Below, piece after piece: positions 1 through 8,283 of a stretch of DNA of 27,228 nucleotides. Below the pieces are notes generated by a model. The model was not told the origin of the DNA and ran no database searches. It was given only the letters and a program-made list of their open reading frames with translations. Source of the stretch: JAAYYM01 sp964483545 (GTDB lineage: Bacteria; Bacillota; Clostridia; Lachnospirales; Lachnospiraceae); the NCBI GenBank assembly GCA_964483545.1, contig CAZACC010000019.1, positions 1 to 27,228 of the forward strand, read 5' to 3'. The stretch's first letter is position 1. The number at the start of each line of letters is the position of its first letter. A program made the position numbers and the translations under genes.

Positions 1-42
1 ACGGAGTCAGAGTCCGTTGCCTTACCGTTTGGCGATAGCCCT
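1..42 (-). tRNA. tRNA-Gln (anticodon CTG), 3' part outside window
   Basis: Read on the minus strand, the first 42 bases fold as the 5' half of a tRNA. The acceptor strand is AGGGCTA, followed by TC, a D-arm GCC...GGC with an AAACGGTAA loop, and an anticodon stem ACGGA/TCCGT closing the seven-base loop CTCTGAC. Positions 34-36 are CTG, which reads the Gln codon CAG. The variable loop, T-arm and 3' acceptor strand lie before base 1, so the gene is partial here. A good promoter lies just upstream at 73-101. The 5' end faces the glycan locus. Confidence 0.88.
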
Positions 43-72
43 ATATCGCATCTGTTGTAGCCAACAAACGAT

Positions 73-101
73 ATTATACATGATGTTTATCTAGATTTCA
101 A
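73..101 (-). promoter_or_regulatory. Promoter of the tRNA-Gln gene
   Basis: On the minus strand TTGAAA (96-101) and TATAAT (73-78) are separated by exactly 17 bases. The -10 is a perfect sigma-A consensus and the -35 matches at five of six positions. The predicted start would be near base 66, giving a leader of about 24 bases before the tRNA 5' end at 42. Nothing resembling a strong terminator for the fucosyltransferase gene was seen between 102 and 175. Confidence 0.8.
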
Positions 102-113
102 GAGGAACTTTTT

Positions 114-133
114 ATTTCAGCTGATTTCAGCTG
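114..133. repeat. Two tandem copies of a 10-bp unit with CAGCTG palindromes
   Basis: ATTTCAGCTG occurs twice back to back at 114-123 and 124-133. Each copy holds the palindrome CAGCTG, so the pair can also fold as a 6-bp stem with a 4-base loop. It sits between the end of the fucosyltransferase gene and the tRNA promoter. No T-rich tract follows it on the minus strand, so it is not a convincing terminator for the upstream genes. Confidence 0.6.
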
Positions 134-175
134 ATTTTGTTTGAACATACTAGCCGTTTACAACATCTCTCTTTC

Positions 176-1219
176 TCAAAGCATTACCCAGCCAGGCAAG
201 GTCTTCACTTCGTTATCCTTCGTTCGCATGTAGGAATGCGGGTAGATTGTGATATGTCCAGCATTTTGATTTAAGAACGCCCCCCACTGACTAAAGGTTG
301 AATTGGCTATGATATTATGCTTGCAAATCGACATAAGCTGCATATCGCGGTAGCTGTTATCACCTTCATTTCCGGTTACAATCACATAGTTCTGCAGCCA
401 TGTAAATTCCTCTTTGATAAAATCACTGTCATCAGAAAAAATATAGTAAACCGGAGACTCAACATGCTGCTCCATATATGCAACAGCCTGCTCATAGTAT
501 TCTCTTCCAAGTGCTATAAAATCTGAAGAATATGTTGTTAGGTAATCTCCTCGTCTGACATGAATACTGACGGAATTACAGCTGTTCATGTCTACAGCAC
601 GCTGTTCGTTGACTGTATTTGTCCGATTTGTATTTGTCCGATCTGTATGGACATAATCGGAATCCAACTGCATACCTGTATACCTTGATGATGAGAATGC
701 AGGAAATTTTAGTTCTCTCTGTAGCTGTCCGCTCAGCAGTCGATCCTTATAATAGCTCTCCTCAATCCAGAAGCCTGCAAGATACCAATCCTTAGTCGTA
801 TCCAGATGCATGACCTGATCATATAGTTCTGCAGCAGACATATTTCCCTCACCAAAGCATAATTCCAGTTCATCAATCCGCTGCGGCAGGCATTTCTTTT
901 GGGTAAACTCCCGGATAATCCGGTTTGGATATCGTCTGATCTTCTCAAACGTCAGCCCAGCTTTTCCTGTCATGAAATTCGGAATGAGACCTGTTACATG
1001 AAGAAGTTGCCCTGAAGTTGCTTTTTGGAGCATAAAATCAGAACCGGAGACATCTGCAAAGATGCGTTCCAGTTCGTACCCGTGGTGATCATCATTTGCA
1101 TGAAACCACGTCACATCTGCTCTTACTTCCGTCTCCGGATAACGTTCCTGCATCAATCTATAAAATGCATATTGGAACATCTGATTACCGAGACCGCTTG
1201 TAATTCTGACAATAATCAT
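176..1219 (-). CDS. Alpha-1,2-fucosyltransferase, GT11 family
   Basis: Predicted 347-residue enzyme moving L-fucose from GDP-fucose to a terminal sugar, probably galactose, in alpha-1,2 linkage. It shows the GT11 hallmarks: an N-terminal SGLGNQMFQYAF block (residues 8-19), the GDP-binding HVRRGDY motif (220-226), FSDD (261-264) and the DMQLMSICKHNIIANSTFSQW block (starting at residue 292). The start has GAGGAATTAGA before ATG. It is the last gene of the glycan locus, 49 bases after the aminotransferase gene. It is longer than typical GT11 enzymes (about 290-300 residues) because of a low-complexity segment around residues 185-215, just before HVRRGDY, part of which comes from a 15-bp DNA repeat. 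No GDP-fucose biosynthesis genes lie nearby, but a GDP-mannose pyrophosphorylase gene starts at 26628. The acceptor sugar cannot be read from sequence. Confidence 0.92.
   Translation of the reverse strand: MIIVRITSGLGNQMFQYAFYRLMQERYPETEVRADVTWFHANDDHHGYELERIFADVSGSDFMLQKATSGQLLHVTGLIPNFMTGKAGLTFEKIRRYPNRIIREFTQKKCLPQRIDELELCFGEGNMSAAELYDQVMHLDTTKDWYLAGFWIEESYYKDRLLSGQLQRELKFPAFSSSRYTGMQLDSDYVHTDRTNTNRTNTVNEQRAVDMNSCNSVSIHVRRGDYLTTYSSDFIALGREYYEQAVAYMEQHVESPVYYIFSDDSDFIKEEFTWLQNYVIVTGNEGDNSYRDMQLMSICKHNIIANSTFSQWGAFLNQNAGHITIYPHSYMRTKDNEVKTLPGWVML
614..650. repeat. 15-bp tandem repeat inside the fucosyltransferase gene
   Basis: TGTATTTGTCCGAT occurs at 614-627 and again, identical, at 629-642, a period of 15 bases. 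A degenerate third partial copy (TGTATGG) starts at 644. On the coding strand this gives the pentapeptide repeat TDRTN-TNRTN. Because the period is a multiple of three, copy-number change would lengthen or shorten the protein without a frameshift. Confidence 0.8.
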
Positions 1220-1268
1220 TCTAATTCCTCATTTTACTTGCTCATTTCTTCTGTCTGCATGCTTCTCT

Positions 1269-2384
1269 CTATTCATGCCTGAGTATAATACCACAAATCC
1301 TGTCCACATCCTCCACCGATAGGCTGGCGGACATCGGCAGCGTCAGGACTCTATCTGCAATATAGCGTGCCACTGGAAGATCCGCTGATGCAAAGCGGTC
1401 ACCGAAGCACTCCAAATCTGTTGTAAGCGGGTAGAAATATTTCCTTGCAAAGATATTATGTACCTTCAGTCTGGCAAATACATCATTTCTTGTCTCACCA
1501 AATACGGTTTCGTCAAATACTGCAGGAAAATAGGCATAGTTTGATTTTACGCCAGATACCTCCTGCATAATCTTCAATCCTGGTATATTGCTTAAATGCT
1601 TGCGATAACGCTCTACTACCACTTTGCGTTTTGCAATTTCTTCATCCAAATGTGCCAGATTGCAGAGTCCCATAATTGCAGCAAATTCATTCATTTTGGC
1701 ATTTGCTCCAATACCGTCTATGACTTCTTCATCCTTGATTCCGAAGTCTTTTAGCTTATACATCTCTGCATCAAGGTGCTTGTCCGCAGTCGTAATTGCT
1801 CCGCCCTCAATCGTATGAAACACCTTGGTCGCATGGAAACTGAACATAGATGCATCTCCAAAATTGCCGACTCCGACTCCGTTCAAGGTCTCTCCAAAGG
1901 TATGTGCCGCATCATAGATGACCTTCAGGTTATGCTTCTTTGCTATCTGATCAATTTTCTCTACATCACAAATATTTCCGTATACATGAACCGGTATAAT
2001 TGCACTCGTTTTCTCTGTAATCAGAGACTCCAGCTTGTCCGCATCAATTGTGTAATCCTCTGGATTTATGTCACAAAATACCGGCGTCAGACCATTTCTA
2101 ATGATGGCATGTGTCGTAGACACGAATGTATAAGGGGTCGTAATCACTTCCCCCGTCAGACCCATTGCCTGAATGCAAAGCTCCAGTGCCATATGCCCGT
2201 TCACAAAAAGGGACAGATTTGGCACCTGCAGATAATCTGCAAGCTTCTCCTTCAGCAGCTCATGACTTGGTCCCATATTTGTCAGCCATGCAGACTCCCA
2301 TAAAGGACGGATTGCTTCTACATATTCTTCAAACGGCGGCATTGAGGAACGTGCCACTAATATTCTCTTCTCTTCCAAATTCAT
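1269..2384 (-). CDS. DegT/DnrJ/EryC1/StrS aminotransferase, VioA-like
   Basis: PLP-dependent aminotransferase of 371 residues that probably converts a 4-keto nucleotide sugar to the 4-amino sugar using glutamate. The family PLP lysine is K187 in FSFHATK, the ring-nitrogen aspartate is D158 in VIYDAAH, and the N-terminal WLTNMGP and ITTPYTFVST blocks are typical. The overall pattern resembles VioA (dTDP-4-amino-4,6-dideoxyglucose synthesis), but the substrate is inference. No 4,6-dehydratase, thymidylyltransferase or acyltransferase gene is in the locus, so precursors must come from elsewhere. The start ATG overlaps the upstream stop as ATGA. The GGGAGG site is only two bases from this ATG, so a TTG two codons downstream is a possible alternative start. 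Confidence 0.88.
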   Translation of the reverse strand: MNLEEKRILVARSSMPPFEEYVEAIRPLWESAWLTNMGPSHELLKEKLADYLQVPNLSLFVNGHMALELCIQAMGLTGEVITTPYTFVSTTHAIIRNGLTPVFCDINPEDYTIDADKLESLITEKTSAIIPVHVYGNICDVEKIDQIAKKHNLKVIYDAAHTFGETLNGVGVGNFGDASMFSFHATKVFHTIEGGAITTADKHLDAEMYKLKDFGIKDEEVIDGIGANAKMNEFAAIMGLCNLAHLDEEIAKRKVVVERYRKHLSNIPGLKIMQEVSGVKSNYAYFPAVFDETVFGETRNDVFARLKVHNIFARKYFYPLTTDLECFGDRFASADLPVARYIADRVLTLPMSASLSVEDVDRICGIILRHE

Positions 2385-3391
2385 TGCCTCCCGGCTGTTG
2401 TTCTCTTCTTGCCTCTAAAAAGTCTTCTTACAATTGCCCCGACTGAATAAGTAAACAGGGAAGTCTTCTGCCCCTGCATAACAACTTCCTTAATATTATA
2501 TGTATACATGTCCTTCACAAACTGCAGATTCCTCTTATTCGGCTTGTGTACAAATGCATTGAGTGCAGTCTCGAAGTCTTTATTTGCGATTCTTCTTCCG
2601 TCATCACTCAATCCGAAATAACCTATGCACCATTTTAACAGACTCTGCGTTAAATAACAATTCTCACGAATCGTGTCACGCTGCATGGAAATGGAATTCC
2701 AATTCCCACCGCCCTCTTTTCTGACATAGCGCCACGCACTCATTGTATCCTTCATGCGCCAGATGTCACCCTGTACTAGCAGGAACATCAGAATCACACC
2801 GTCATCGAAGAAATCGTGTGCTTTATAGAGTACGGAATAATCATACTTGCCTTCTTTATAAATATTGCGACATAAAACTGTCCCGTAATGTCCTGGCCAG
2901 TTCGGTTGGTGCTTATAGTCTTCAAATGTAAATTTTCCGTCCCAGTCATACATGCCACCGATTTTTAAAATTTCCGGATTTGTAATCACCTGATTCTCGG
3001 CATCAACCATCTGACAGGTATGTGTTACAGCGATGTATTCTGGATGTGCCTCTAGGAAATCCACCTGCTTTTGCAGCTTCTTCGTATCAGTCCAGTAATC
3101 ATCACCCTCCAGATATGCTACATACTTACCACTGCATTCCATAGAAGTCTGATAAACATTGAGTGTCGGTCTGCCTAGATTTTTTTCACGGAATAAAAGT
3201 TTGACCTGATCAGGATACTGCGCCTTGATCTCCTGCAAAATTGCACGCGTACTATCTGTCGAACAATCCTCTCCCACAATCACCTCAAAGGGAAAGTCTG
3301 TCTCCTGCTGCAGTACACTTAAAATTGCCTTACGTACATATTTTTCATGATTATAGGTGATAAATACGACGCTCACCATCATCTCAGCCAT
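2381..3391 (-). CDS. Glycosyltransferase family 2
   Basis: Cytoplasmic GT-A-fold transferase of 336 residues adding a sugar to a growing lipid-linked glycan. Residues 6-14 (VSVVFITYN) start the nucleotide-binding domain, EDCSTD (41-46) supplies the first acidic motif, and EGDDYW (95-100) is the DXD-type metal-binding motif. There is no membrane segment. The C-terminal third is basic and ends in an Arg/Lys-rich tail (KKRTTAGRQ), which may help membrane association. It starts 3 bases after the ABC transporter stop and overlaps the next gene by 4 bases. Donor and acceptor sugars are not deducible. Confidence 0.85.
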   Translation of the reverse strand: MAEMMVSVVFITYNHEKYVRKAILSVLQQETDFPFEVIVGEDCSTDSTRAILQEIKAQYPDQVKLLFREKNLGRPTLNVYQTSMECSGKYVAYLEGDDYWTDTKKLQKQVDFLEAHPEYIAVTHTCQMVDAENQVITNPEILKIGGMYDWDGKFTFEDYKHQPNWPGHYGTVLCRNIYKEGKYDYSVLYKAHDFFDDGVILMFLLVQGDIWRMKDTMSAWRYVRKEGGGNWNSISMQRDTIRENCYLTQSLLKWCIGYFGLSDDGRRIANKDFETALNAFVHKPNKRNLQFVKDMYTYNIKEVVMQGQKTSLFTYSVGAIVRRLFRGKKRTTAGRQ

Positions 3392-3394
3392 AAC

Positions 3395-5152
3395 TTATCC
3401 CTTCTCCACTTGGTCTATACGCTCTACCTTGCCACCATCTACCTTGAAGACGACCTGACAGTTACGGATGGTCGTAAGACGGTGTGCTATGATAATCAGT
3501 GTTTTGCGACCCTGCAGCCTGTCAATGGCCTCCATCACTGCAGACTCGGTCTCAGAGTCGAGTGCAGAGGTAGCCTCATCAAGAACTAAAATCTCAGGAT
3601 TATCATATAATGCTCTTGCAATACCGATTCGCTGACGTTGTCCGCCAGAAACTCTAACACCGCGTTCACCAGTCATTGTATCTAAACCGTCCGGAAGCTT
3701 CTCCACAAATTCCTTCAGCTGTGCTTCCTCTAACGCCGCCCATACCTTAGCATCATCAATCTTGTCTTCATCTATACCAAATGCCACGTTTGAGCGAATA
3801 CTCTCATCTGCCAAAAAGATAGCCTGCGGAATGTATGCCAACTTCTTAGACCACTTAATCGGATGCTCATGTACATTCATCACACCATAGTTCACTGTAC
3901 CCTCAGTTGGTGTCAGGATTCCAAGAATCACATCCGCAATTGTAGACTTTCCTGCACCAGATGGACCGATCAGCCCAACTGCAGCCCCAAGAGGAATCTC
4001 AAAGGACACATCCGCCACAACATCCCTGTCCGTATGTGGATAACGGTATGATACATGTGAAATCTCAATTGTCTTCGGATGATTGTCGGCATAGACATCA
4101 TCTGACTGTTCCAGATCTTTGATTTCGTAATTGACCATATCCTCTGTGTCTCTGATGTCGCGGTAAATCAAATCAACCGACGGCTTTAGGAAGGAGACAA
4201 GATTAATGTAATTATTGATCTTGCTGACAGACGGAAGCAGCTTAAACGCCGCGATTGCAAATGTAGCTAACTGCGGAATCATGTTATTGAGATCCTCACC
4301 TTGAAAGATCTTAAACATCAACACGAGCAAAATCGCACCAATACAGACTGTCTCAATGACATACTTCGGTGCATTGCCGAGTACATTATTATTTCTGACT
4401 GCTCGCATCTTTTTGCTGCCGCAGTTCGTAAATGCGTCTACAAAATACTTCTCCCTGTGTAGAATCTTGATATCCTTCACTGCTCCAAGTGCCTGATTAA
4501 TAGACTGGTGCATCTTTCCGTCATAAATCTGATTGGTCTTGCCATATTCCTTTGCTTTATTTCTAAATAAAAGCAAGTATAAAAATGTGAAAATTCCCAG
4601 AATTGCTACAACCGTAACTGTAATAAACGGATCCATAATCAGAAGATAAATACATAAAAGCAAAGAAATCAAGATTTCCGAGAAAAGCGTAAAGGTCGTT
4701 AACAGCATCTGAAAGAGTCGCTCCGAATCCAGCATGACATTACGCACCATCTCTGCTGAGTTCTTGTCAAGATGATAGGTATAAGGCTTCTTCAAATAAC
4801 AGTCAATCAGTCTGCCAGAAAGCCGCAGCTGATTATTATAAATAAACGTACACTGTACATAATTAATCCACAGTAAATAGGCATTCTTCACAACGTAGAC
4901 TATAATCAAGGCAATGACTACATACAGCAAAAACTGCCTGTCAGAATCCGCTCCAGACAAATCATATAGCATACTCATCGTCTTACCCGAATGAATCTTA
5001 GTCGTATCCGTAACAAGCGTTACCAGCTGTGTAATAAACGATACGCCCATAAGCTCCATCAAAGCTCCAATAAAAAGCGCCAGAAATAGAAATACCGACT
5101 GTACCTTCTGTCTCTTAGAAAATATGTAATTCAGCTTACCTGCTATATTCAT
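3395..5152 (-). CDS. ABC transporter (membrane domain plus ATPase), PglK-type lipid-linked oligosaccharide flippase
   Basis: A 585-residue half-transporter that would act as a homodimer. About six membrane segments occupy residues 20-320. The ATPase domain follows, with Walker A GPSGAGKST (about 396-404), signature VSGGQRQR (501-508), Walker B ILVLDEATSALD (521-532) and H-loop HR (557). The N-terminal domain layout and the position in a glycosyltransferase cluster resemble PglK, which flips undecaprenyl-diphosphate oligosaccharides. The substrate is inference, and a general exporter is possible. An upstream in-frame GTG at 5164 overlaps the asparagine synthetase stop as GTGA but has no ribosome binding site. 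The ATG at 5152 has GTGAGG six bases upstream, so that start was chosen. Confidence 0.87.
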   Translation of the reverse strand: MNIAGKLNYIFSKRQKVQSVFLFLALFIGALMELMGVSFITQLVTLVTDTTKIHSGKTMSMLYDLSGADSDRQFLLYVVIALIIVYVVKNAYLLWINYVQCTFIYNNQLRLSGRLIDCYLKKPYTYHLDKNSAEMVRNVMLDSERLFQMLLTTFTLFSEILISLLLCIYLLIMDPFITVTVVAILGIFTFLYLLLFRNKAKEYGKTNQIYDGKMHQSINQALGAVKDIKILHREKYFVDAFTNCGSKKMRAVRNNNVLGNAPKYVIETVCIGAILLVLMFKIFQGEDLNNMIPQLATFAIAAFKLLPSVSKINNYINLVSFLKPSVDLIYRDIRDTEDMVNYEIKDLEQSDDVYADNHPKTIEISHVSYRYPHTDRDVVADVSFEIPLGAAVGLIGPSGAGKSTIADVILGILTPTEGTVNYGVMNVHEHPIKWSKKLAYIPQAIFLADESIRSNVAFGIDEDKIDDAKVWAALEEAQLKEFVEKLPDGLDTMTGERGVRVSGGQRQRIGIARALYDNPEILVLDEATSALDSETESAVMEAIDRLQGRKTLIIIAHRLTTIRNCQVVFKVDGGKVERIDQVEKG

Positions 5153-5160
5153 ACTATACC

Positions 5161-7026
5161 TCACTTATGCTTTAACACAGCCTGTTCCCATAGATGAGGG
5201 TAAAGCGCACTCCATGCTTCCTCACCCATGATAAAGGTTGCCTTCTCATTGTGAATCACTTGTTCCACCTGAGCCTTAACCCGTTCCGGCTGAATCAGGT
5301 CACAGCTTCTGAACGCTTCCGAACTTATTACATCCTCAAAATATTCCCGCATCGGTCCTTGCATCCATTCAACAATCGGTGTATTGAATCCGATCTTGGT
5401 CTTACGATAAGCAATGTCCTTCGGCATATATGGTGCCATTGCATCACGAATAATGGACTTGGAATAGCCACCATGCAGCTTAGATTTCCACCCAAGTGAA
5501 AACGCCATCGTTACAATCCTGTAATCCATAAACGGCATACGAATCTCGATACCACTCGCCATACTGTAGCGGTCATAATTACGTAACAGCGTCGGCAAAA
5601 TAGTCTCATGTGAAGATGTATACAGAATCTTGTTCAATGTATCCAGCTTCTTATAATTTGGATGATCCTTCGCATTCGAAATATACTTTTCATTGCGATG
5701 CAGCGTATTGCGAATGATATCATGCTTGAAATAATTCAAGTAGACACTCTTCTTTGATTGCGAGGATAGCGCAATATTAGAGCCATCCTTCGGAAAGCTA
5801 TCTATATAAGCTGTTAGGATTGTGTCAATATCCTCTTTGTTTGTCCCTGCATCCTTTAATGCGTTGATAAAATCAAACGTATAGCCGCCAAACAGTTCAT
5901 CCGCACCATGTCCGTCTATTGTAACAAGAGTTCCTTGATTACGCAACTCGTGGTAAAGCATCATCATTGGAATCGGACTTGTCAGATAAAGATCCTCAAA
6001 CAGATAAAAATATTTATCTAACTCCCCGGCAGCCTTCGTTGGATCAATCTCCACAAAGGTCGAATGGATACCGAGATAATCTGTTACCTTCTTAGCGTAA
6101 ACACTCTCATCCATCGTTGTTCCTGGAAAAGTAGCCACAAATGCATGCTGCCAGTCCCTATTCATGCGAATATCCTGATCATGATTTGCAAGATGCGACA
6201 TCGCACAGATCGTCGCCGAAGAATCAAGACCTCCAGAAAGTGCCGTTCCGATCGTCACATCACTTCTCATACGAAGCTTACAGGCATCCAAAAACAAAGA
6301 ACGAAACATCTCTATTTGCTCCTCATACCGCTCCGGCACCTCAGGCAAATGATCCAATGTATCCCAGTATTTCGTAATCTGCATTCCGTTCTCATCAAAA
6401 TAAGCATACGAGCCTGCGGGAAATCGCTTCAATCCCTCAATCACGCACTCTTCCGTTGCTTCGTACCACATAATCTGCTTCGGGTTCATAATCAGCTTGC
6501 GATTGGGCTTCAGCTCTTTCAAAAGAGGCATCAGCGCCTTCATTTCAGAAGCAAAGGCAATGGATGTCTTTTGAGTATTTAAATAAGTATAATACAAAGG
6601 CTTTATGCCAAATCGGTCTCTGCATAGGAAAAGCTTCTTCTCCTCCCGATCCCAGATGGCAAATGCCCACATACCATTAAATTTGAGTGCACACTGCTCC
6701 TTCCACTCCACATAGGCAGCTAGCAGCACCTCCGAATCAGATTCACTCGTAAAGGTGTAACCCTTTGTCCGAAGTTCATTACGCACCTCAATAAAGTTAT
6801 AGATCTCGCCGTTAAAGACAAGCATGTACCTGCCATCTAAATAAGCCATCGGCTGCAGACCTTTATCCGATAAATCTAAAATCGCAAGCCGTCTGTGTCC
6901 AAGTGTGACACCATTCTCCTGCCAGAGTCCACTTCCGTCAGGGCCACGGTGATACAATCTCTCCGTACATGCTCTGGCAAGCTGTTCATCTATATTTGCA
7001 TTGACTGCTCCAAAGATTCCACACAT
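5161..7026 (-). CDS. asnB: Asparagine synthase (glutamine-hydrolysing)-like amidotransferase
   Basis: A 621-residue class II glutamine amidotransferase. Cys2 (MCGIFG) is the nucleophile of the N-terminal glutaminase, with the expected YHRGPDG, GHRRLAI and FNGEIYN blocks. The C-terminal synthetase domain has the ATP PP-loop SGGLDSS (264-270) and the later GHGADELFGGY and RMPFMDYR motifs. Known enzymes make asparagine from aspartate with glutamine and ATP. AsnB homologues in O-antigen and capsule loci are thought to amidate sugar carboxylates or modify amino sugars. Its place between a glycosyltransferase and a flippase gene fits the second role, but ordinary asparagine synthesis cannot be excluded. 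AGGAG lies 10 bases before the ATG. Confidence 0.9.
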   Translation of the reverse strand: MCGIFGAVNANIDEQLARACTERLYHRGPDGSGLWQENGVTLGHRRLAILDLSDKGLQPMAYLDGRYMLVFNGEIYNFIEVRNELRTKGYTFTSESDSEVLLAAYVEWKEQCALKFNGMWAFAIWDREEKKLFLCRDRFGIKPLYYTYLNTQKTSIAFASEMKALMPLLKELKPNRKLIMNPKQIMWYEATEECVIEGLKRFPAGSYAYFDENGMQITKYWDTLDHLPEVPERYEEQIEMFRSLFLDACKLRMRSDVTIGTALSGGLDSSATICAMSHLANHDQDIRMNRDWQHAFVATFPGTTMDESVYAKKVTDYLGIHSTFVEIDPTKAAGELDKYFYLFEDLYLTSPIPMMMLYHELRNQGTLVTIDGHGADELFGGYTFDFINALKDAGTNKEDIDTILTAYIDSFPKDGSNIALSSQSKKSVYLNYFKHDIIRNTLHRNEKYISNAKDHPNYKKLDTLNKILYTSSHETILPTLLRNYDRYSMASGIEIRMPFMDYRIVTMAFSLGWKSKLHGGYSKSIIRDAMAPYMPKDIAYRKTKIGFNTPIVEWMQGPMREYFEDVISSEAFRSCDLIQPERVKAQVEQVIHNEKATFIMGEEAWSALYPHLWEQAVLKHK

Positions 7027-7111
7027 AAATGATCTTCTCCTAACCCATCAAATTCAAACCGATCTTGTAGCATTTTCATTCTATGATTACCGGTTGCTTT
7101 ACTTTACTTCA

Positions 7112-8263
7112 CTATCTCTTCCCATGCAGCTTCTCACGAATACGATACCACAACACTATAAACCCATACTTGGCTCGAAAGGCCTTATAATTGTAAAGGT
7201 ATTTTTCAGCCAGATCCATCTGTGGTTCCTTCACACTCTTTTCCGTATCATACAGAAAAAATCCATTGCCCACGATTTTCTTCACAATATTAGCATCAAT
7301 TGGACGAAGCATCCTGCCGCAGCTTGCAATCACCCTGTACGGCAAGGAAAGGGATGTCAGCAGATATCTTGTATGATGTGGTCTGCCACCGTACAAATCA
7401 ATGGTCAGCGTATCCTTCTCAATACCTGAACAAAACTCCTGCAGTACTGTCAACAACTTTTCATTTTCAAAAAATATATCATAGACAGCCTCAGACTGCT
7501 CCTGATCTGAAAAATAATAAATTTTATCAAATGAATACAGTAAAGGCACCTGATAATCAGCAACCATCTTTGTCACGTTCGAGCCCTCATCTGAGAAATT
7601 CGTTGTCAGTGACTGCTGAGGATAAAAGAAATATTTCCCTGTCTCCACAAGATACTTATTAAAATACTTCAGCCACGACCTCTCTGGCCATGATGAAATA
7701 AAGGCAGGTATGTTTTCGGCTTCTATCGGCTCGTCTTTATTATTCTCATACCAACTATAAAAACCTTTCCACTGCTCCTTAGACCATGCCTGTCCCCAAG
7801 AGGATGCCATCTGCATATACCAGTTATCGTATCCATCCTGAAGTGGTTCAAACGGCTCTCGTACATTGACGTTCAGCATGTGTTTGTAAAGAGAGATGCC
7901 TGCTATTTTTTCCTTGTCCTTTGTAAATGCAAGTGCTTCTGCACTATATAAAAAGAAGGCGGGAGAGACGTACAGATCATCCTCCAGCATAATGATATTT
8001 TCATATTGTTCCGTCAGATGACCGCATTTTAATACATGTGCACGCAGTCCGAGATTCTCTTCCTGATACAGTACTGTCTTTTCACCATACTCCCACTGAT
8101 AGGAATTCGCAACATCCAGAACCTCCTGATTGTCTCCATGATCAATACTGATGATAAGCGGAATTTCTGCATCTGGATAATTTGCCGTACTTAGAGAGTT
8201 TAAAATTCTGTTCAATGACCTCGGCCTGTTATACGCAACAACCACAATTGCGATGTCTGCCAT
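7112..8263 (-). CDS. Glycosyltransferase, GT-A fold, GNT-I-like or GT2-like
   Basis: Predicted 383-residue nucleotide-sugar transferase. It begins with IAIVVVAYNRP, has a central acidic metal-binding motif LEDD (93-96, in IMLEDDLYVSP) and a conserved SSWGQAWSKEQW block of the kind found in the acceptor half of GNT-I-like enzymes. No membrane segment is seen. The reading frame stays open upstream to 8356, inside the previous gene, but that extension lacks family similarity. A GTG at 8278 with AAGGGG nine bases upstream is an equally possible start, giving 388 residues. The ATG at 8263 follows AGGTG at a long 12-base spacing and a run of seven A. An 85-base gap to asnB holds no convincing terminator or promoter. 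Confidence 0.8.
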   Translation of the reverse strand: MADIAIVVVAYNRPRSLNRILNSLSTANYPDAEIPLIISIDHGDNQEVLDVANSYQWEYGEKTVLYQEENLGLRAHVLKCGHLTEQYENIIMLEDDLYVSPAFFLYSAEALAFTKDKEKIAGISLYKHMLNVNVREPFEPLQDGYDNWYMQMASSWGQAWSKEQWKGFYSWYENNKDEPIEAENIPAFISSWPERSWLKYFNKYLVETGKYFFYPQQSLTTNFSDEGSNVTKMVADYQVPLLYSFDKIYYFSDQEQSEAVYDIFFENEKLLTVLQEFCSGIEKDTLTIDLYGGRPHHTRYLLTSLSLPYRVIASCGRMLRPIDANIVKKIVGNGFFLYDTEKSVKEPQMDLAEKYLYNYKAFRAKYGFIVLWYRIREKLHGKR

Positions 8264-8283
8264 TTTTTTCTTTGACACCTTTA

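Noticed and set aside
1..42. tRNA-Gln as the attachment site of an integrated island carrying the glycan genes
   Set aside because: Integration usually uses the tRNA 3' end, which faces away from the locus. No integrase gene or repeated 3' tRNA fragment was seen, and the glycan locus is contiguous with a conserved operon.
114..133. CAGCTG hairpin as the terminator of the glycan locus
   Set aside because: The stem is only 6 bp and no T-run follows on the minus strand. It was kept only as a repeat.
1776..2303. Open frame of 175 codons on the plus strand opposite the aminotransferase gene
   Set aside because: It lies wholly antisense to a clear DegT-family gene, has no ribosome binding site and its protein is Cys- and Arg-rich without any family pattern. 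The same holds for other plus-strand frames in 1-18486.
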